This document shows positions 44,689 to 54,597 of a stretch of 64,000 nucleotides of DNA, piece by piece. Below the pieces are notes generated by a model. The model saw nothing but the letters and a program-made list of their open reading frames with translations, was not told where the DNA came from and did not search any database. Location: contig JAHZHC010000027.1 in the NCBI GenBank assembly GCA_019420505.1, positions 184,584 to 248,583 of the forward strand, read 5' to 3'. Position numbers and translations under genes: made by a program. Origin of the DNA: Ruminococcus sp. (GTDB lineage: Bacteria; Bacillota; Clostridia; Oscillospirales; Ruminococcaceae). The first letter of the stretch is position 1; each line of letters starts with the position of its first letter.

Positions 44689-44746
44689 TTTTTTCATCAG
44701 TGTAAAAGATAGTATATGTTTGGGTTGGGAAAATTCATCAAACCTA

Positions 44747-44775
44747 TTGACATTAACTGTTTAAGGGTTTATAAT
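44747..44775 (+). promoter_or_regulatory. Promoter of the alaS T-box transcript
   Basis: TTGACA (44747-44752) and TATAAT (44770-44775), spacer 17. Confidence 0.9.
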
Positions 44776-44781
44776 ATAAAT

Positions 44782-45013
44782 GATATTTAAAGTGCTGTGA
44801 TGGAATTATCCGAATGAATTGGTTCAGAGAAAAGGCGGTTGGTGAAAGCTTTTCCATGAAACTCGGTGGCTGACCTGAGCATCGCTGTGAAAACAGCGGC
44901 GTAGCTCCTGCGTTAAAGGATTCGAGTGACTGAATGATGATTTTCATTTAGTAATTTGGGTGGTAACACGGAAACTAATGTCTTCGTCCCATTATATGGG
45001 TCGGAGTTTTTTT
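44782..45013 (+). ncRNA. T-box riboswitch controlling alaS
   Basis: Stem I region CAGAGAAAAGGCGGTTGGTG AAAGC matches the AGAGA...GGTGNAA T-box start. The T-box proper is TGGGTGGTAACACGG at 44957-44971. The terminator pairs CTTCGTCCCA with TGGGTCGGAG (44982-45006) and ends in a T-run; the competing antiterminator uses the T-box bulge. Uncharged tRNA, alanine by its gene, should favour readthrough. I did not fix the specifier codon. Confidence 0.92.
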
Positions 45014-45049
45014 ATTTTAAATAATAATTATTATGAAGGAGTAAAATTT

Positions 45050-47710
45050 ATGAAATGGACAGGACTTAATGAGCTTAGAGACGCTTATCTTAATTTTTTT
45101 GAAAGTAAAGGCTGCCTGAAGCATAAGAGTTATTCTCTTATTCCTCAAAATGATAAAAGCCTGCTTTTGATTGTTGCAGGAATGGCACCTTTAAAACCTT
45201 ATTTTACAGGACAGGAAACGCCTCCGAGAGCGAGAATGACAACCTGTCAGAAATGCATTCGTACAGGTGATATTGAGAACGTAGGAAAAACTGCAAGGCA
45301 CGGTACTTTCTTTGAAATGCTGGGTAACTTTTCATTTGGTGATTACTTTAAAGAAGAGGCTATTTCATGGGCATGGGAATTTTGTGTTGATGTACTTAAA
45401 TTGCCGGAGGAACGTCTTTATGTTTCTGTTTATGAAGAAGATGATGAGGCAGAAAAAATCTGGCATGAGAAAATCGGTTTGCCTTTGGATAAGATTTTCC
45501 GTATGGGAAAAGAGGATAATTTCTGGGAAGCAGGAACAGACGGACCTTGCGGACCTTGCTCTGAAATATATTTTGACAGGGGCGAAGAATACGGATGCGG
45601 TAAACCTGACTGCACAGTAGGATGTGACTGTGACAGGTATATGGAATTCTGGAATCTGGTGTTTACACAGTTTGAACGTCATGAGGATGGCACATATACA
45701 CCACTTGCTCAGAAAAACATTGATACCGGTATGGGACTTGAAAGACTTGCGGCTTTGATGCAGGGTGTGGATTCTATATTCGATGTGGATACAATCAAGG
45801 CAATCCGTGATCATGTTTGTGAAATTGCAGGATGCAAATATGGAGAAAGCCATAAAAAAGACGTTTCAATCCGTGTTATTACAGATCATATACGTTCAGT
45901 GGTATTTATGGCGTCCGACGGAATACTTCCTTCTAATGAAGGCAGAGGATATGTTATGCGTCGATTGTTAAGACGTGCTGTTCGTCACGGAAAGCTGCTT
46001 GGAATTAACGGATTGTTCCTTAAAGACATTGTAAAGACAGTTGTGGACAATTCAAAGGGTGAATATACTGAACTTGAAGAAAAGTACGATTATATTGTCA
46101 AGCTTCTTACAACGGAAGAAGAAAACTTTAATAAGACTATTGACAGAGGTATGAAGATCCTTGACGATTATATTTCAGATATGATGAAGAACAATGAAAA
46201 GGTTCTTGACGGAAAGGCTTGTTTCAAGCTTTCTGACACTTATGGTTTTCCAATAGATCTTACTAAAGAGATACTTGAAGAAAAAGGTTTGACTGCTGAT
46301 GAAGAGGGTTATACCAAAGAAATGGACGAACAGAGGGAAAAGGCTCGTGCAGCAAGAGGCGGTTCAAAGTATATGGGCGCAGATGAAACTGTTTTCCATA
46401 AGATCGACAGAGATTTTCACACAGAGTTTGTGGGATATGACACCTTTGAATGTGACAGTGAAATATCATTTATTGCAACGGAAGATGAGCTGATTGAAAA
46501 TGCCGGCTGCGGAGATGATATCTATTATATTGTATCTGACAAAACTTCCTTCTATGCAGAAAGCGGCGGACAGGTAGGAGATGTTGGAACAATTACTACA
46601 GTCAGCGGAAAATGTGAGGTTCTTGATACACAAAAGGTTGTAGCAGGAAAAATTGCTCACAAAATAAAAGTAGTTGAGGGTGCGGTTTCCGTAGGTCAGA
46701 AGGCGCATTTTGCAGTTGATAAGAAGACACGATGGGGAGTTATGAGAAATCACTCATGTGCTCATTTATTGCAGGCTGCATTAAGAGAAGTACTTGGTGA
46801 GCATGTTCATCAGGCAGGACAGCTTGTTGATGCTGACAGGCTCAGATTTGACTTTTCTCATTTTGACGCTATGACGGCAGAAGAAAAAATGAAGGTTGAA
46901 GTATTGGTCAACACTTATATTCTTGAGGCTTTAGATATCAGGGTTGAGGAAATGCCTATTGACGAAGCAAAAAAACTGGGTGCTATGGCTTTATTCGGAG
47001 AAAAGTATGGTGAAACAGTAAGAGTAGTAACTATGGGTGAGGGAGATGAAACCGCTTCAATAGAATTCTGCGGCGGAACTCATCTTGATAACACTTCCCG
47101 AATCGGTTTATTTAAGATCATTTCTGAAAGCTCGGTAGCTTCGGGTGTAAGACGTATTGAGGCGGTTACCGGAAGAGGTGTTCTTAAATTACTCAGAGAA
47201 CACATTAATACTTCAAGACAGGCGGCAGAAGCGTTGAAGCTGAGTAATCCGGGAGAACTGGTTAAAAAATGTATTTCTGTTATGGATGAAATAAAGAATC
47301 TTGAAAGAGAAAGAGATGAGCTTCAGACTGAGATTTCTAACATGCGTGCAAAGGCTCTTTTTGAAAATCCTACTGATGTCAACGGTGTTAAGGTCATTAC
47401 TGCAATGCTTACTAACATGCGTCCCGATATGCTCAGAAAAATGGGTGATGAGATCAAGGCAAGGGAAAATGATGTGGTTGCAGTTATTGCAGGAGTAAAT
47501 GGTGAAAAAGCTAATCTTCTTGTTGTTGCAGGTAAAGATGCGGTGGCTAAAGGCGCTCATGCAGGTAAGATTGCAGGAAAGACGGCTGCACTAACAGGCG
47601 GAAAGGGCGGAGGACGTCCTGATTCTGCAATGGCCGGAATCGGAGACAGATTTAAGATTGATGAAGCATTGGATAAGGTCAATGAAATAGTTGCCGAATT
47701 TATAAAATAG
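45050..47710 (+). CDS. alaS: Alanyl-tRNA synthetase
   Basis: 886 residues. Class II catalytic domain (KSYSLIPQNDKSLLLIVAGM, GRGYVMRRLLRRAVRHG), editing domain with HSCAHLL and CGGTHLDNT zinc motifs, and C-terminal DHHA1 domain (GGKGGGRPDSAMAG). The ATG at 45050 with GAAGGAG was chosen; the frame extends upstream into the T-box terminator. Regulated by the T-box. Confidence 0.97.
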   Translation: MKWTGLNELRDAYLNFFESKGCLKHKSYSLIPQNDKSLLLIVAGMAPLKPYFTGQETPPRARMTTCQKCIRTGDIENVGKTARHGTFFEMLGNFSFGDYFKEEAISWAWEFCVDVLKLPEERLYVSVYEEDDEAEKIWHEKIGLPLDKIFRMGKEDNFWEAGTDGPCGPCSEIYFDRGEEYGCGKPDCTVGCDCDRYMEFWNLVFTQFERHEDGTYTPLAQKNIDTGMGLERLAALMQGVDSIFDVDTIKAIRDHVCEIAGCKYGESHKKDVSIRVITDHIRSVVFMASDGILPSNEGRGYVMRRLLRRAVRHGKLLGINGLFLKDIVKTVVDNSKGEYTELEEKYDYIVKLLTTEEENFNKTIDRGMKILDDYISDMMKNNEKVLDGKACFKLSDTYGFPIDLTKEILEEKGLTADEEGYTKEMDEQREKARAARGGSKYMGADETVFHKIDRDFHTEFVGYDTFECDSEISFIATEDELIENAGCGDDIYYIVSDKTSFYAESGGQVGDVGTITTVSGKCEVLDTQKVVAGKIAHKIKVVEGAVSVGQKAHFAVDKKTRWGVMRNHSCAHLLQAALREVLGEHVHQAGQLVDADRLRFDFSHFDAMTAEEKMKVEVLVNTYILEALDIRVEEMPIDEAKKLGAMALFGEKYGETVRVVTMGEGDETASIEFCGGTHLDNTSRIGLFKIISESSVASGVRRIEAVTGRGVLKLLREHINTSRQAAEALKLSNPGELVKKCISVMDEIKNLERERDELQTEISNMRAKALFENPTDVNGVKVITAMLTNMRPDMLRKMGDEIKARENDVVAVIAGVNGEKANLLVVAGKDAVAKGAHAGKIAGKTAALTGGKGGGRPDSAMAGIGDRFKIDEALDKVNEIVAEFIK

Positions 47711-47726
47711 AATGGAAGTGTTAATG

Positions 47727-48068
47727 ATGAAAGACTGTATTTTTTGTAAAATTATTAATGGCGAGATCCCTTCAAAAAAGATATATGAGGATGAACTTGT
47801 ATATGTTTTTGAGGATATTGAACCGACAGCACCGATTCACTATCTTGCTATTCCTAAGCAGCATATATCAAAGCTTGATGAAATCAATGCGGATAATTCA
47901 TCTGTAATTGCTCATATCTATGAGGTAATTGCTAAGCTTGCCGATGAACTTAATTTGAAGGACGGATTCAGAGTAGTATCTAATTGCGGAGAACAGGCCG
48001 GACAGAGTGTATTTCATATACATTTTCATATTCTTTCCGGACGTCCGTTACAATGGCCGGCAGGATAA
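47727..48068 (+). CDS. hinT: HIT-family nucleotide hydrolase (HinT-like)
   Basis: 113 residues. CIFCKIINGEIPS zinc pair, YEDE, and the catalytic histidine triad HIHFHIL near the end (QSVFHIHFHILSGRPLQWP). Hydrolyses purine nucleoside phosphoramidates in HinT proteins. Seventeen bases after alaS; GGAAGTG precedes ATG 47727 (ATG 47724 is an alternative). Confidence 0.92.
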   Translation: MKDCIFCKIINGEIPSKKIYEDELVYVFEDIEPTAPIHYLAIPKQHISKLDEINADNSSVIAHIYEVIAKLADELNLKDGFRVVSNCGEQAGQSVFHIHFHILSGRPLQWPAG

Positions 48069-48077
48069 AAAATTGAT

Positions 48078-48117
48078 TTTAAGTCCCTCGTTTCAGTTCG
48101 GGGGACTTTGTTTTTTA
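48078..48117 (+). terminator. Terminator after hinT
   Basis: AAGTCCCTCG tttcagtt CGGGGGACTT, then TGTTTTTT. Confidence 0.85.
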
Positions 48118-48222
48118 TATACCATTGATTTTTTTGTAAAAAAAGTGTAGAATAGTATTGTATATTCACAAAACTTTCCTGTAAAACATAAAATGCAGTA
48201 GATTTACAGGGAGGTGTTCGGT

Positions 48223-48549
48223 TTGAACGGTGTGATAATTTTTATAGTATGCGCTGCTGCGGTAATTGCGTTGTTGATAATACAGCGTATAGAATCAAAT
48301 AAAAGTCAAAGTAAGAAAGTCGGATATATTCTTGTGCCATGTGATTCAAATACAAAGAACCTTGAAAAATTGGTTAAAGCTTATTATTGGGAAGAAGTGT
48401 TTGAAAGTGAAAGTTTAGGACGGGAAATTTTGCTTGTAATTATGGAAAAAAGCGATAATTATTACATAGCTGAAAGATTAGAGTCTGAATATTCAATTGT
48501 TTCGGTTGTTGATATTAATGATCTTGAGGATTATCTGAAAAAAGAATAA
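48223..48549 (+). CDS. Hypothetical membrane-anchored protein
   Basis: 108 residues, one N-terminal transmembrane helix (NGVIIFIVCAAAVIALLII) then a soluble alpha/beta domain (GYILVPCDSNTKNLEKLV, GREILLVIMEKSDN). Starts at TTG 48223, 8 bases after GGGAGG; a GTG at 48214 overlaps that site. Thirteen bases upstream of recD2. Family not recognised. Confidence 0.65.
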   Translation: MNGVIIFIVCAAAVIALLIIQRIESNKSQSKKVGYILVPCDSNTKNLEKLVKAYYWEEVFESESLGREILLVIMEKSDNYYIAERLESEYSIVSVVDINDLEDYLKKE

Positions 48550-48562
48550 TAAGGATATGATT

Positions 48563-50803
48563 ATGGACAAATTAGAAAAAATAAAAGGTGAAGTTGACAG
48601 CATAATATACAGAAACGAAGAAAATGGTTTTGCTGTACTTATGCTTGAATGCGACAATGAACTTATTACTGTTGTCGGTGAAATGGGTAATGTAGAAGAG
48701 GGAGAAGAGCTGGTATGCACAGGCGAATTCACACTGCATAAAAAGTTCGGGGAACAATTTAAATGCACATTATGTGAACGTTCTCTGCCTCAGACTGCGG
48801 CGTCTATTCAGCGTTATCTTTCAAGTGGTGTAATAAGCGGAATCGGTGCAGTTATTGCCAAAAGAATAGTATCTAAGTTCGGTGATGATTCACTTAAAGT
48901 AATAGAAAATGAACCGGAAAAGCTTACTGAGATTGAGGGTATAACTTCTAAGAAAGCCAAGAAAATTTCTGATGAATTTAAAACAACTTTTGCTGTTCGT
49001 TCATTAATGATTTATTTATCCGGTTTTGATGTTCCGGCTTCAATTGGTATAAAGGCATGGAAACGATGGGGTGATTCAGCAGAGGCTATGATTAAATCAA
49101 ACCCATATGTACTTTGTGTATTCGGAGTCGATTTATCTTTTGTCAAAGCAGACATGATTGCTAAATCCGTTGGATTGAAACCGACGTCAAAGTGCAGAAT
49201 TGAAGCAGGAATAAGCTGCGTCTTGAAAGAGAATGCCAATGCAGGACACACATGTCTTCCTCTTGATAAATTCGAGGAGGTGTCTTGTCAGTTTCTTCAT
49301 ATAAATCATAAACAGTTTACAAGCGTTCTGGAGGAACAAATTGAGGAGGAAAACCTTTTTAGATATTATAAAAACGGAAGAGCGTTCATTTCACTGAAAG
49401 ACTATTATAAAGCAGAGGATTATATTTCAAGGCGGCTTTCGATAATGAAAGAATGTTCTTTTGATAATAAAATAGATTTTTCACAGGTAATAGATCTTGC
49501 AGAAGAAGAAAATAATATCAAATATGAAGAAACCCAGAGAAAAGCAATCAATCTTGCACTTTCTCACGGCTTTCTTGTACTTACGGGCGGTCCGGGAACA
49601 GGTAAAACAACCACGTTAAATGCAATAATATCGCTGTATCAGCAGCAAGGTATGAAAGTTATGATCGCTGCTCCGACGGGAAGGGCTGCAAAACGCATAT
49701 CAGATCTAACGGGATATGAAGCTAAAACTATACATAGACTTCTTGAAGTAAAGCATGTAGACGGTGATATGCTTAGTTTTGTACATGATGAGAATAATCT
49801 TCTTGATTGTGATGTTATGATAATAGATGAAATGTCAATGGTTGACGCTTGTATATTTGAGGCGCTTCTCAGGGCGGTGAGCGTTACCTGCCGTCTTGTT
49901 CTTGTGGGTGATTCTGATCAGCTTCCTTCAGTCGGAGCCGGTAATGTTCTGAAGGATATAATTGACAGCGGGGTAATGCCTGTGGTGACCTTAAAAGAAA
50001 TATTCAGGCAAGCTCAGCAGAGTGCAATTGTGATTAATGCGCATAGAATTGTAAACGGCAAGCATATTGACCTAACGGAAAGGAACAGGGATTTCTTTTT
50101 CTTTCAGCGTCAGACTTTTTTTGAAATACAGAATCTTGTAGTTGAGCTTTGTAAGACTCGCCTTCCTAATGCTTTCGGATATTCTCCCTTTGATAACATT
50201 CAGGTGCTTTCTCCCACCAGAAAGGGTCCGAGCGGTACGGTAGAGCTGAATAAAATTCTTCAAAGTCAGCTTAATCCTCCTGCTGTAGGAAAATCTGAGA
50301 TAAAAACTCCGCTTTATACATACCGAAAAGGCGATAAGGTTATGCAGACTAAAAATGATTATGATATAATCTGGAAGAAGACAGAAGGCGATGAAACGGA
50401 AAGCGGTTCGGGCATTTTTAACGGAGATATTGGAATTATAATCAATGTTAATAAGATACTTCAGACAGTGACTATAGATTTTGAGGGAAGGGTGGCAAAC
50501 TATTCTTTGCCTATGCTTGATAATCTGGAGCTTGCTTATGCGGTAACAGTACATAAAAGTCAGGGAAGTGAATTTGACGTTGTAATACTTACTGTATTCG
50601 GAGGATATGACAAGCTTTATTATAGAAATTTACTTTATACTGCTGTTACAAGAGCAAAAAAACTTCTTATTATAATAGGAACCAAAAGGCGGGTGGAGTT
50701 TATGATTGATAATAACAGAAGAACTTTGAGATATACCTGTCTTAAAAATATGTTATTGGAGATAAATTCAAATGAAGAAAACCAGCAGGATTTTAAATTA
50801 TAA
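48563..50803 (+). CDS. recD2: RecD-like DNA helicase (RecD2)
   Basis: 746 residues. N-terminal OB-like and helix-hairpin-helix regions (SSGVISGIGAVIAKRIV, EIEGITSKKAKKI), then superfamily 1B helicase motifs: GGPGTGKTTTLNAI, DVMIIDEMSMVD, LVLVGDSDQLPSVGAG, and YAVTVHKSQGSEFD with TAVTRAKKLL at the end. Acts in DNA repair without RecBC. Overlaps comFC by 32 bases. Confidence 0.95.
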   Translation: MDKLEKIKGEVDSIIYRNEENGFAVLMLECDNELITVVGEMGNVEEGEELVCTGEFTLHKKFGEQFKCTLCERSLPQTAASIQRYLSSGVISGIGAVIAKRIVSKFGDDSLKVIENEPEKLTEIEGITSKKAKKISDEFKTTFAVRSLMIYLSGFDVPASIGIKAWKRWGDSAEAMIKSNPYVLCVFGVDLSFVKADMIAKSVGLKPTSKCRIEAGISCVLKENANAGHTCLPLDKFEEVSCQFLHINHKQFTSVLEEQIEEENLFRYYKNGRAFISLKDYYKAEDYISRRLSIMKECSFDNKIDFSQVIDLAEEENNIKYEETQRKAINLALSHGFLVLTGGPGTGKTTTLNAIISLYQQQGMKVMIAAPTGRAAKRISDLTGYEAKTIHRLLEVKHVDGDMLSFVHDENNLLDCDVMIIDEMSMVDACIFEALLRAVSVTCRLVLVGDSDQLPSVGAGNVLKDIIDSGVMPVVTLKEIFRQAQQSAIVINAHRIVNGKHIDLTERNRDFFFFQRQTFFEIQNLVVELCKTRLPNAFGYSPFDNIQVLSPTRKGPSGTVELNKILQSQLNPPAVGKSEIKTPLYTYRKGDKVMQTKNDYDIIWKKTEGDETESGSGIFNGDIGIIINVNKILQTVTIDFEGRVANYSLPMLDNLELAYAVTVHKSQGSEFDVVILTVFGGYDKLYYRNLLYTAVTRAKKLLIIIGTKRRVEFMIDNNRRTLRYTCLKNMLLEINSNEENQQDFKL

Positions 50804-51494
50804 GTTCTGGATAGATTTACTGATGCCTAACAGGTGTCCGATATGCGGAAAAATAATCGTTTGGAATGAGCTTATATGCAGAAAGTGTGAAGAGCAGCTT
50901 CCTTTTTTAGATAAGCCATTCAATGTAGGAGAAAAGATCCGTAGCAACAGCATGGATAAGCTTTGCGCAGTTTTTGATTATAAGGGAAATGCTGTTAAAG
51001 GTATATATAATTTAAAAAACAAAAAGGGTCTTAACTTTGCAGAATATGCAGCGGAGTATATATGTGAGTATTTTTCTGAAGATGGTGAAGAGTTTGATTA
51101 TGTTACATATGTTCCGATGTCAAGCGCAAAGCGTAGTTTGAGAGGGTATAATCAGGCTGAACGGATAGCCGGTTTTGCTGCAAAAAGATTGGGTAAGCCT
51201 TTGACAAAGGATTTACTTATACATAAATTAAATTCCTTTGAACAGCATACTCTTAATTATAATGAAAGGCAGAAAAATGCTGAGCTTGTTTTTAAAATAA
51301 ACTCTGATAACAGGGATATCTGCGGAAAGCGGATACTATTATGCGATGATGTTGTTACGACGGGGGCAACAATGAATATGTGTGCTGAATTGTTGAAGTC
51401 TATAGGTGCTAAAGATGTTTGCGGAGCGGCAATTTGCAGTACAAGCTTAAGAGAATTTGCACCAAAGGAATATAAAGGTGAGAATCGGAGATAA
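50772..51494 (+). CDS. comFC: ComF family phosphoribosyltransferase-like protein
   Basis: 240 residues. Four-cysteine zinc ribbon near the start (RCPICGK...ICRKCEEQL), VTYVPMSSAKRSLRGYNQAE, and the PRPP-binding loop LLCDDVVTTGATM. Related to ComFC/GntX, needed for DNA uptake in competent species. Translationally coupled to recD2 (overlap of 32 bases). Confidence 0.92.
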   Translation: MKKTSRILNYKFWIDLLMPNRCPICGKIIVWNELICRKCEEQLPFLDKPFNVGEKIRSNSMDKLCAVFDYKGNAVKGIYNLKNKKGLNFAEYAAEYICEYFSEDGEEFDYVTYVPMSSAKRSLRGYNQAERIAGFAAKRLGKPLTKDLLIHKLNSFEQHTLNYNERQKNAELVFKINSDNRDICGKRILLCDDVVTTGATMNMCAELLKSIGAKDVCGAAICSTSLREFAPKEYKGENRR

Positions 51495-51514
51495 TATATT
51501 CCGGAGGCGGTATT

Positions 51515-51721
51515 GTGAACAAACAAATTACAAAAGAAGAATTAAATGAAATAAAAAATCTGATCAGTACTCATAATAATATTATTTTTCGTTTTGGTGA
51601 ATTCGCAAAACAAATAAAAGAACCACAACTGAAAAGCGAATTTCAAAAGCTATATGCTTCTGCAACCAATCATAAGAAAAAATTGCTTTCTGTTTTAGAT
51701 TCGCAGAGCAATAGTCAATGA
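51515..51721 (+). CDS. Small helical protein of unknown function
   Basis: 68 residues, predicted mostly helical (EELNEIKNLISTHNNIIFRF, LKSEFQKLYASATNHKKKLL). GTG start after CGGAGG. It and the next gene are similar in size and helical make-up and may be partners; they faintly recall ferritin-like or CotF-like small coat proteins of sporulating Clostridia, which is a guess. Confidence 0.6.
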   Translation: MNKQITKEELNEIKNLISTHNNIIFRFGEFAKQIKEPQLKSEFQKLYASATNHKKKLLSVLDSQSNSQ

Positions 51722-51746
51722 TCTGTATAAAGGAGTGCAGTGTAGA

Positions 51747-51992
51747 ATGAATGATAATTTGAGAATAATCAGAGATGCTAAAGATTTGATAAAAAGCGCT
51801 TCAACTCAGCATTGCAATGCTTATAATGAGCTTTGCGGAAGCTCATGTGCTGACGCTGTCATGTCTGTTCTTGACGGGGAACTCAGGATGGCTGAAAAGC
51901 TTGCGTCTTTGGAAAGTTTCTTTTCACCGCAGGTGAACAAAACCTATGCAGATGAATATGAGATTAATAAGCTTAAAAATCAGGAAAGCTAA
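51747..51992 (+). CDS. Small helical protein of unknown function
   Basis: 81 residues with helices NLRIIRDAKDLIKSASTQHC and MSVLDGELRMAEKLASLESF and two central cysteines (ELCGSSCADAV). ATG 51747 follows AAGGAGTG; an in-frame GTG at 51735 overlaps the site. Follows its small neighbour by 25 bases. Confidence 0.6.
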   Translation: MNDNLRIIRDAKDLIKSASTQHCNAYNELCGSSCADAVMSVLDGELRMAEKLASLESFFSPQVNKTYADEYEINKLKNQES

Positions 51993-52020
51993 AGGCAGGA
52001 CATTAAGTCCTGCCTTTTTT
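51991..52020. terminator. Bidirectional terminator
   Basis: GGCAGGAC att aa GTCCTGCC followed by TTTTTT, between convergent genes. Confidence 0.85.
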
Positions 52021-52621
52021 ATATCTCATTTCTGTTTTCCAAAGCCTTAAAAAGCGTTATTTCGTCTGCATATTCCAGAGAACCGCCGATAGGAAGTCCG
52101 AATGCAAGTCTTGTAACCTTTATATCCAGCGGTTTTAAAAGCTTTGAAATGTACATTGCTGTAGCTTCACCTTCAACTGTAGGATTAGTTGCCATTATTA
52201 CCTCGCTGATTACGCCTTGCTGAATTCTTGACAGAAGTTCTTTTATTTTTAGTTTATCGGGTGTAATTCCGTCGATCGGAGAAATAAGACCATGTAATAC
52301 ATGATAAACTCCATTGTATTCTCTGGTGCGTTCAAAAGCTGTAATATCCTTTGGTGTTTCTACAACGCAAATCAAAGAGTGATCACGGTTTTCATTGTCA
52401 CAAATCGGACACAGCTCTTTGTCGGTCAGGTTTTGACACATCTTACATGTATGAACTGTTTTGTGCGCATGAACAATTGCATCAGCAAAAGCCTGCGCTT
52501 CATCGCTTGTCATGGACATAACATGATAAGCAAGCCTTTGAGCTGATTTCATACCGATTCCGGGTAGTTTAGCAAATTGCTCTGCGAGAAGTACGAGCGG
52601 AAGTGCATTTGAATCAGCCAT
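52019..52621 (-). CDS. recR: Recombination mediator RecR
   Basis: 200 residues. Helix-hairpin-helix KLPGIGMKSAQRLAYHV, zinc finger CKMCQNLTDKELCPIC, and Toprim domain with VVETPKDI and NPTVEGEATAMYI. Loads RecA on gapped DNA with RecFO. ATG 52621 follows the ybaB stop by one base. Confidence 0.96.
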   Translation of the reverse strand: MADSNALPLVLLAEQFAKLPGIGMKSAQRLAYHVMSMTSDEAQAFADAIVHAHKTVHTCKMCQNLTDKELCPICDNENRDHSLICVVETPKDITAFERTREYNGVYHVLHGLISPIDGITPDKLKIKELLSRIQQGVISEVIMATNPTVEGEATAMYISKLLKPLDIKVTRLAFGLPIGGSLEYADEITLFKALENRNEI

Positions 52622-52622
52622 A

Positions 52623-52973
52623 TCAGAACAATCCCGGGAATGAAACTCCGCCTGTGAGCTTTTGCATTTCTGCATCACTTGTTTCATTAAGAATACGAAC
52701 TGCTTCATTAAATGCGCTCATAATCAGGTCCTGAAGCATCTCAACATCGTCAGGGTCGACAACTTCCGGTTTAATGTCAAGCTTAAGCACATTTCTCTTT
52801 CCGTTGATTGTAATTTCAACGGCACCGCCGCCAACTGATGCAGAAAATTCTCTTTCTTCTAATTCAGCTTGTAATGCAGTAATATCATCCTGCATTTTCT
52901 GAGCCTGTTTAAGTACCTGATTCATGTTGTTTGAAGGGCCTTTACCCATGCCCTGCGGTAATCTTGCTTTCAT
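52623..52973 (-). CDS. ybaB: YbaB/EbfC nucleoid-associated protein
   Basis: 116 residues. MNQVLKQAQKMQDDITALQAEL helix, VGGGAVEITINGKRNVLKLDI core and the helical end AFNEAVRIL. Binds DNA as a dimer. AAGGAG precedes the ATG. Part of the dnaX-ybaB-recR operon. Confidence 0.95.
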   Translation of the reverse strand: MKARLPQGMGKGPSNNMNQVLKQAQKMQDDITALQAELEEREFSASVGGGAVEITINGKRNVLKLDIKPEVVDPDDVEMLQDLIMSAFNEAVRILNETSDAEMQKLTGGVSFPGLF

Positions 52974-52989
52974 AATAAAATCTCCTTAG

Positions 52990-54597
52990 TTACTTTTTTA
53001 TTTCAACTTCAATTTCAGCATCCTTTGCACGTTTCAAAAGTTCGTTGATAGGATTTTCTTTTTCCTCAATATCAACAGCTTTTGAAGAGTATAGCTTGAA
53101 ATCAAAGTCCTTTCCGTAATAATTATTTACTACTCGTTTTAAAATTGCTTTATCATCGGAAGATTTAAATTTCTTCATGAAAAAGTCGCTGCTCACCACA
53201 ACCTTAAAAACATTGCCGTCAATACTTGCCATAGAATTTTTCAAAAAAGCACCGATAGCAGGCGCTTCAGCATTAATCTGCTCCAAAATTTCCTGCCACT
53301 CATTTAAAGAAGCAAAGGTATTGGGATCAAGCTTGGTAAGGTCCTGAACAGGTTCTTTTGGTTTAAGCTTATGATTTTCGTTTTTGACTGAAATGCGGGA
53401 AGCTTGTCCGCCGCTTTTTATTATTGTTTCAAGCTGTGTGATTCTGTTCAGCAATAAATTAATTTCTTTGCTTTCAACAGCTTCGTCAGAAATTGAACTT
53501 ACATGATTATTTCTGTTTTTTTCAGTACAAAGCTTCACAATACACATTTCAAGCTCAATTCGCTTATTGGAGCTTTTTGCAAATCTTTCACTGCATTGCT
53601 GAAGTATAGTTATAACAGATAATATTCTGTCGAGATCCATTGAATCTGCAATAGCCGACAGCCGTTTGAATTCTTCCGGAAGACAGGTAATAAGATCACT
53701 GCTGTTATCAACTGTTTTGACAAGCATAACATTTCTCATTTGGTTTAAAAGTTCAGAACAAAGCACCTTTAAATCCTTGGACATTCCATAAAGCTCATTA
53801 ATTATGGAAATTGCTCCTGCGGTATCTTTTGCGCTGATTTTTTCAATCATATCGAAAAGATAGTCACGGCCGGCAATTCCTGCGGCAGATGATACTGTAT
53901 CAATAGTAATGTTGTCATCATAAGCCACACATTGGTCGAGAAGAGAGAGCGCATCTCTCATTCCTCCGTCAGACAGTCTTGCAATCAAAGCCGCAGCGTC
54001 TTCACTAAGAGAAAAACCTTCCTGTGACGCAATATACATTAATCTTGCGACGATATCTTCCGATCTGATCCGTCTGAAATCAAAATGCTGGCATCTTGAG
54101 ACTATAGTGGCCGGAACTTTGTGAATTTCTGTCGTGGCAAGTATGAATTTGACGTGCGGAGGAGGCTCTTCCATTGTTTTGAGCAGTGCATTAAAAGCTC
54201 CGGTAGAAAGCATATGGACTTCATCAATGATATAGACTTTGTATTTACAAAGTTCGGGAGTAAATACAACGCCTTCTCTTAATTCTCTTATGTCATCGAC
54301 TTTGGCATTTGACGCAGCGTCAATTTCTATAATATCTGCTAACGAGCCGTTATCGGCATTTTTACATATATCGCATTCAAGGCAAGGCTCGCCGTCCTTG
54401 GGGTTACGGCAATTTATTGCTTTGGCAAAAATTCTTGCACAGGTAGTTTTTCCGGTGCCTCTTGAACCTGTGAATAAATATGCGTGAGCTGTTTTATCGT
54501 TTAGAATCTGATTTTTTAAAGTGGAGGTAATATGCGGCTGTGAAACTACGTCTTGAAAAGACATAGGACGCCATTTACGATATAGTGCCTGATACAT
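52990..54597 (-). CDS. dnaX: DNA polymerase III subunit tau/gamma
   Basis: 535 residues. Clamp-loader ATPase: RKWRPMSFQDVVSQPHITSTL, P-loop GSRGTGKTTCARI, zinc module (CRNPKDGEPCLECDIC), DEVHMLSTGAFNALLKTMEEPP, and SRCQHFDFRRI. The C-terminal tau part (DLTKLDPNTFASLNEWQEIL) is short. GGAGGTG precedes the ATG. Confidence 0.96.
   Translation of the reverse strand: MYQALYRKWRPMSFQDVVSQPHITSTLKNQILNDKTAHAYLFTGSRGTGKTTCARIFAKAINCRNPKDGEPCLECDICKNADNGSLADIIEIDAASNAKVDDIRELREGVVFTPELCKYKVYIIDEVHMLSTGAFNALLKTMEEPPPHVKFILATTEIHKVPATIVSRCQHFDFRRIRSEDIVARLMYIASQEGFSLSEDAAALIARLSDGGMRDALSLLDQCVAYDDNITIDTVSSAAGIAGRDYLFDMIEKISAKDTAGAISIINELYGMSKDLKVLCSELLNQMRNVMLVKTVDNSSDLITCLPEEFKRLSAIADSMDLDRILSVITILQQCSERFAKSSNKRIELEMCIVKLCTEKNRNNHVSSISDEAVESKEINLLLNRITQLETIIKSGGQASRISVKNENHKLKPKEPVQDLTKLDPNTFASLNEWQEILEQINAEAPAIGAFLKNSMASIDGNVFKVVVSSDFFMKKFKSSDDKAILKRVVNNYYGKDFDFKLYSSKAVDIEEKENPINELLKRAKDAEIEVEIKK

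Noticed and set aside
44960..45049. N-terminal extension of AlaRS
   Set aside because: It is the T-box terminator and antiterminator; ATG at 45050 has GAAGGAG.
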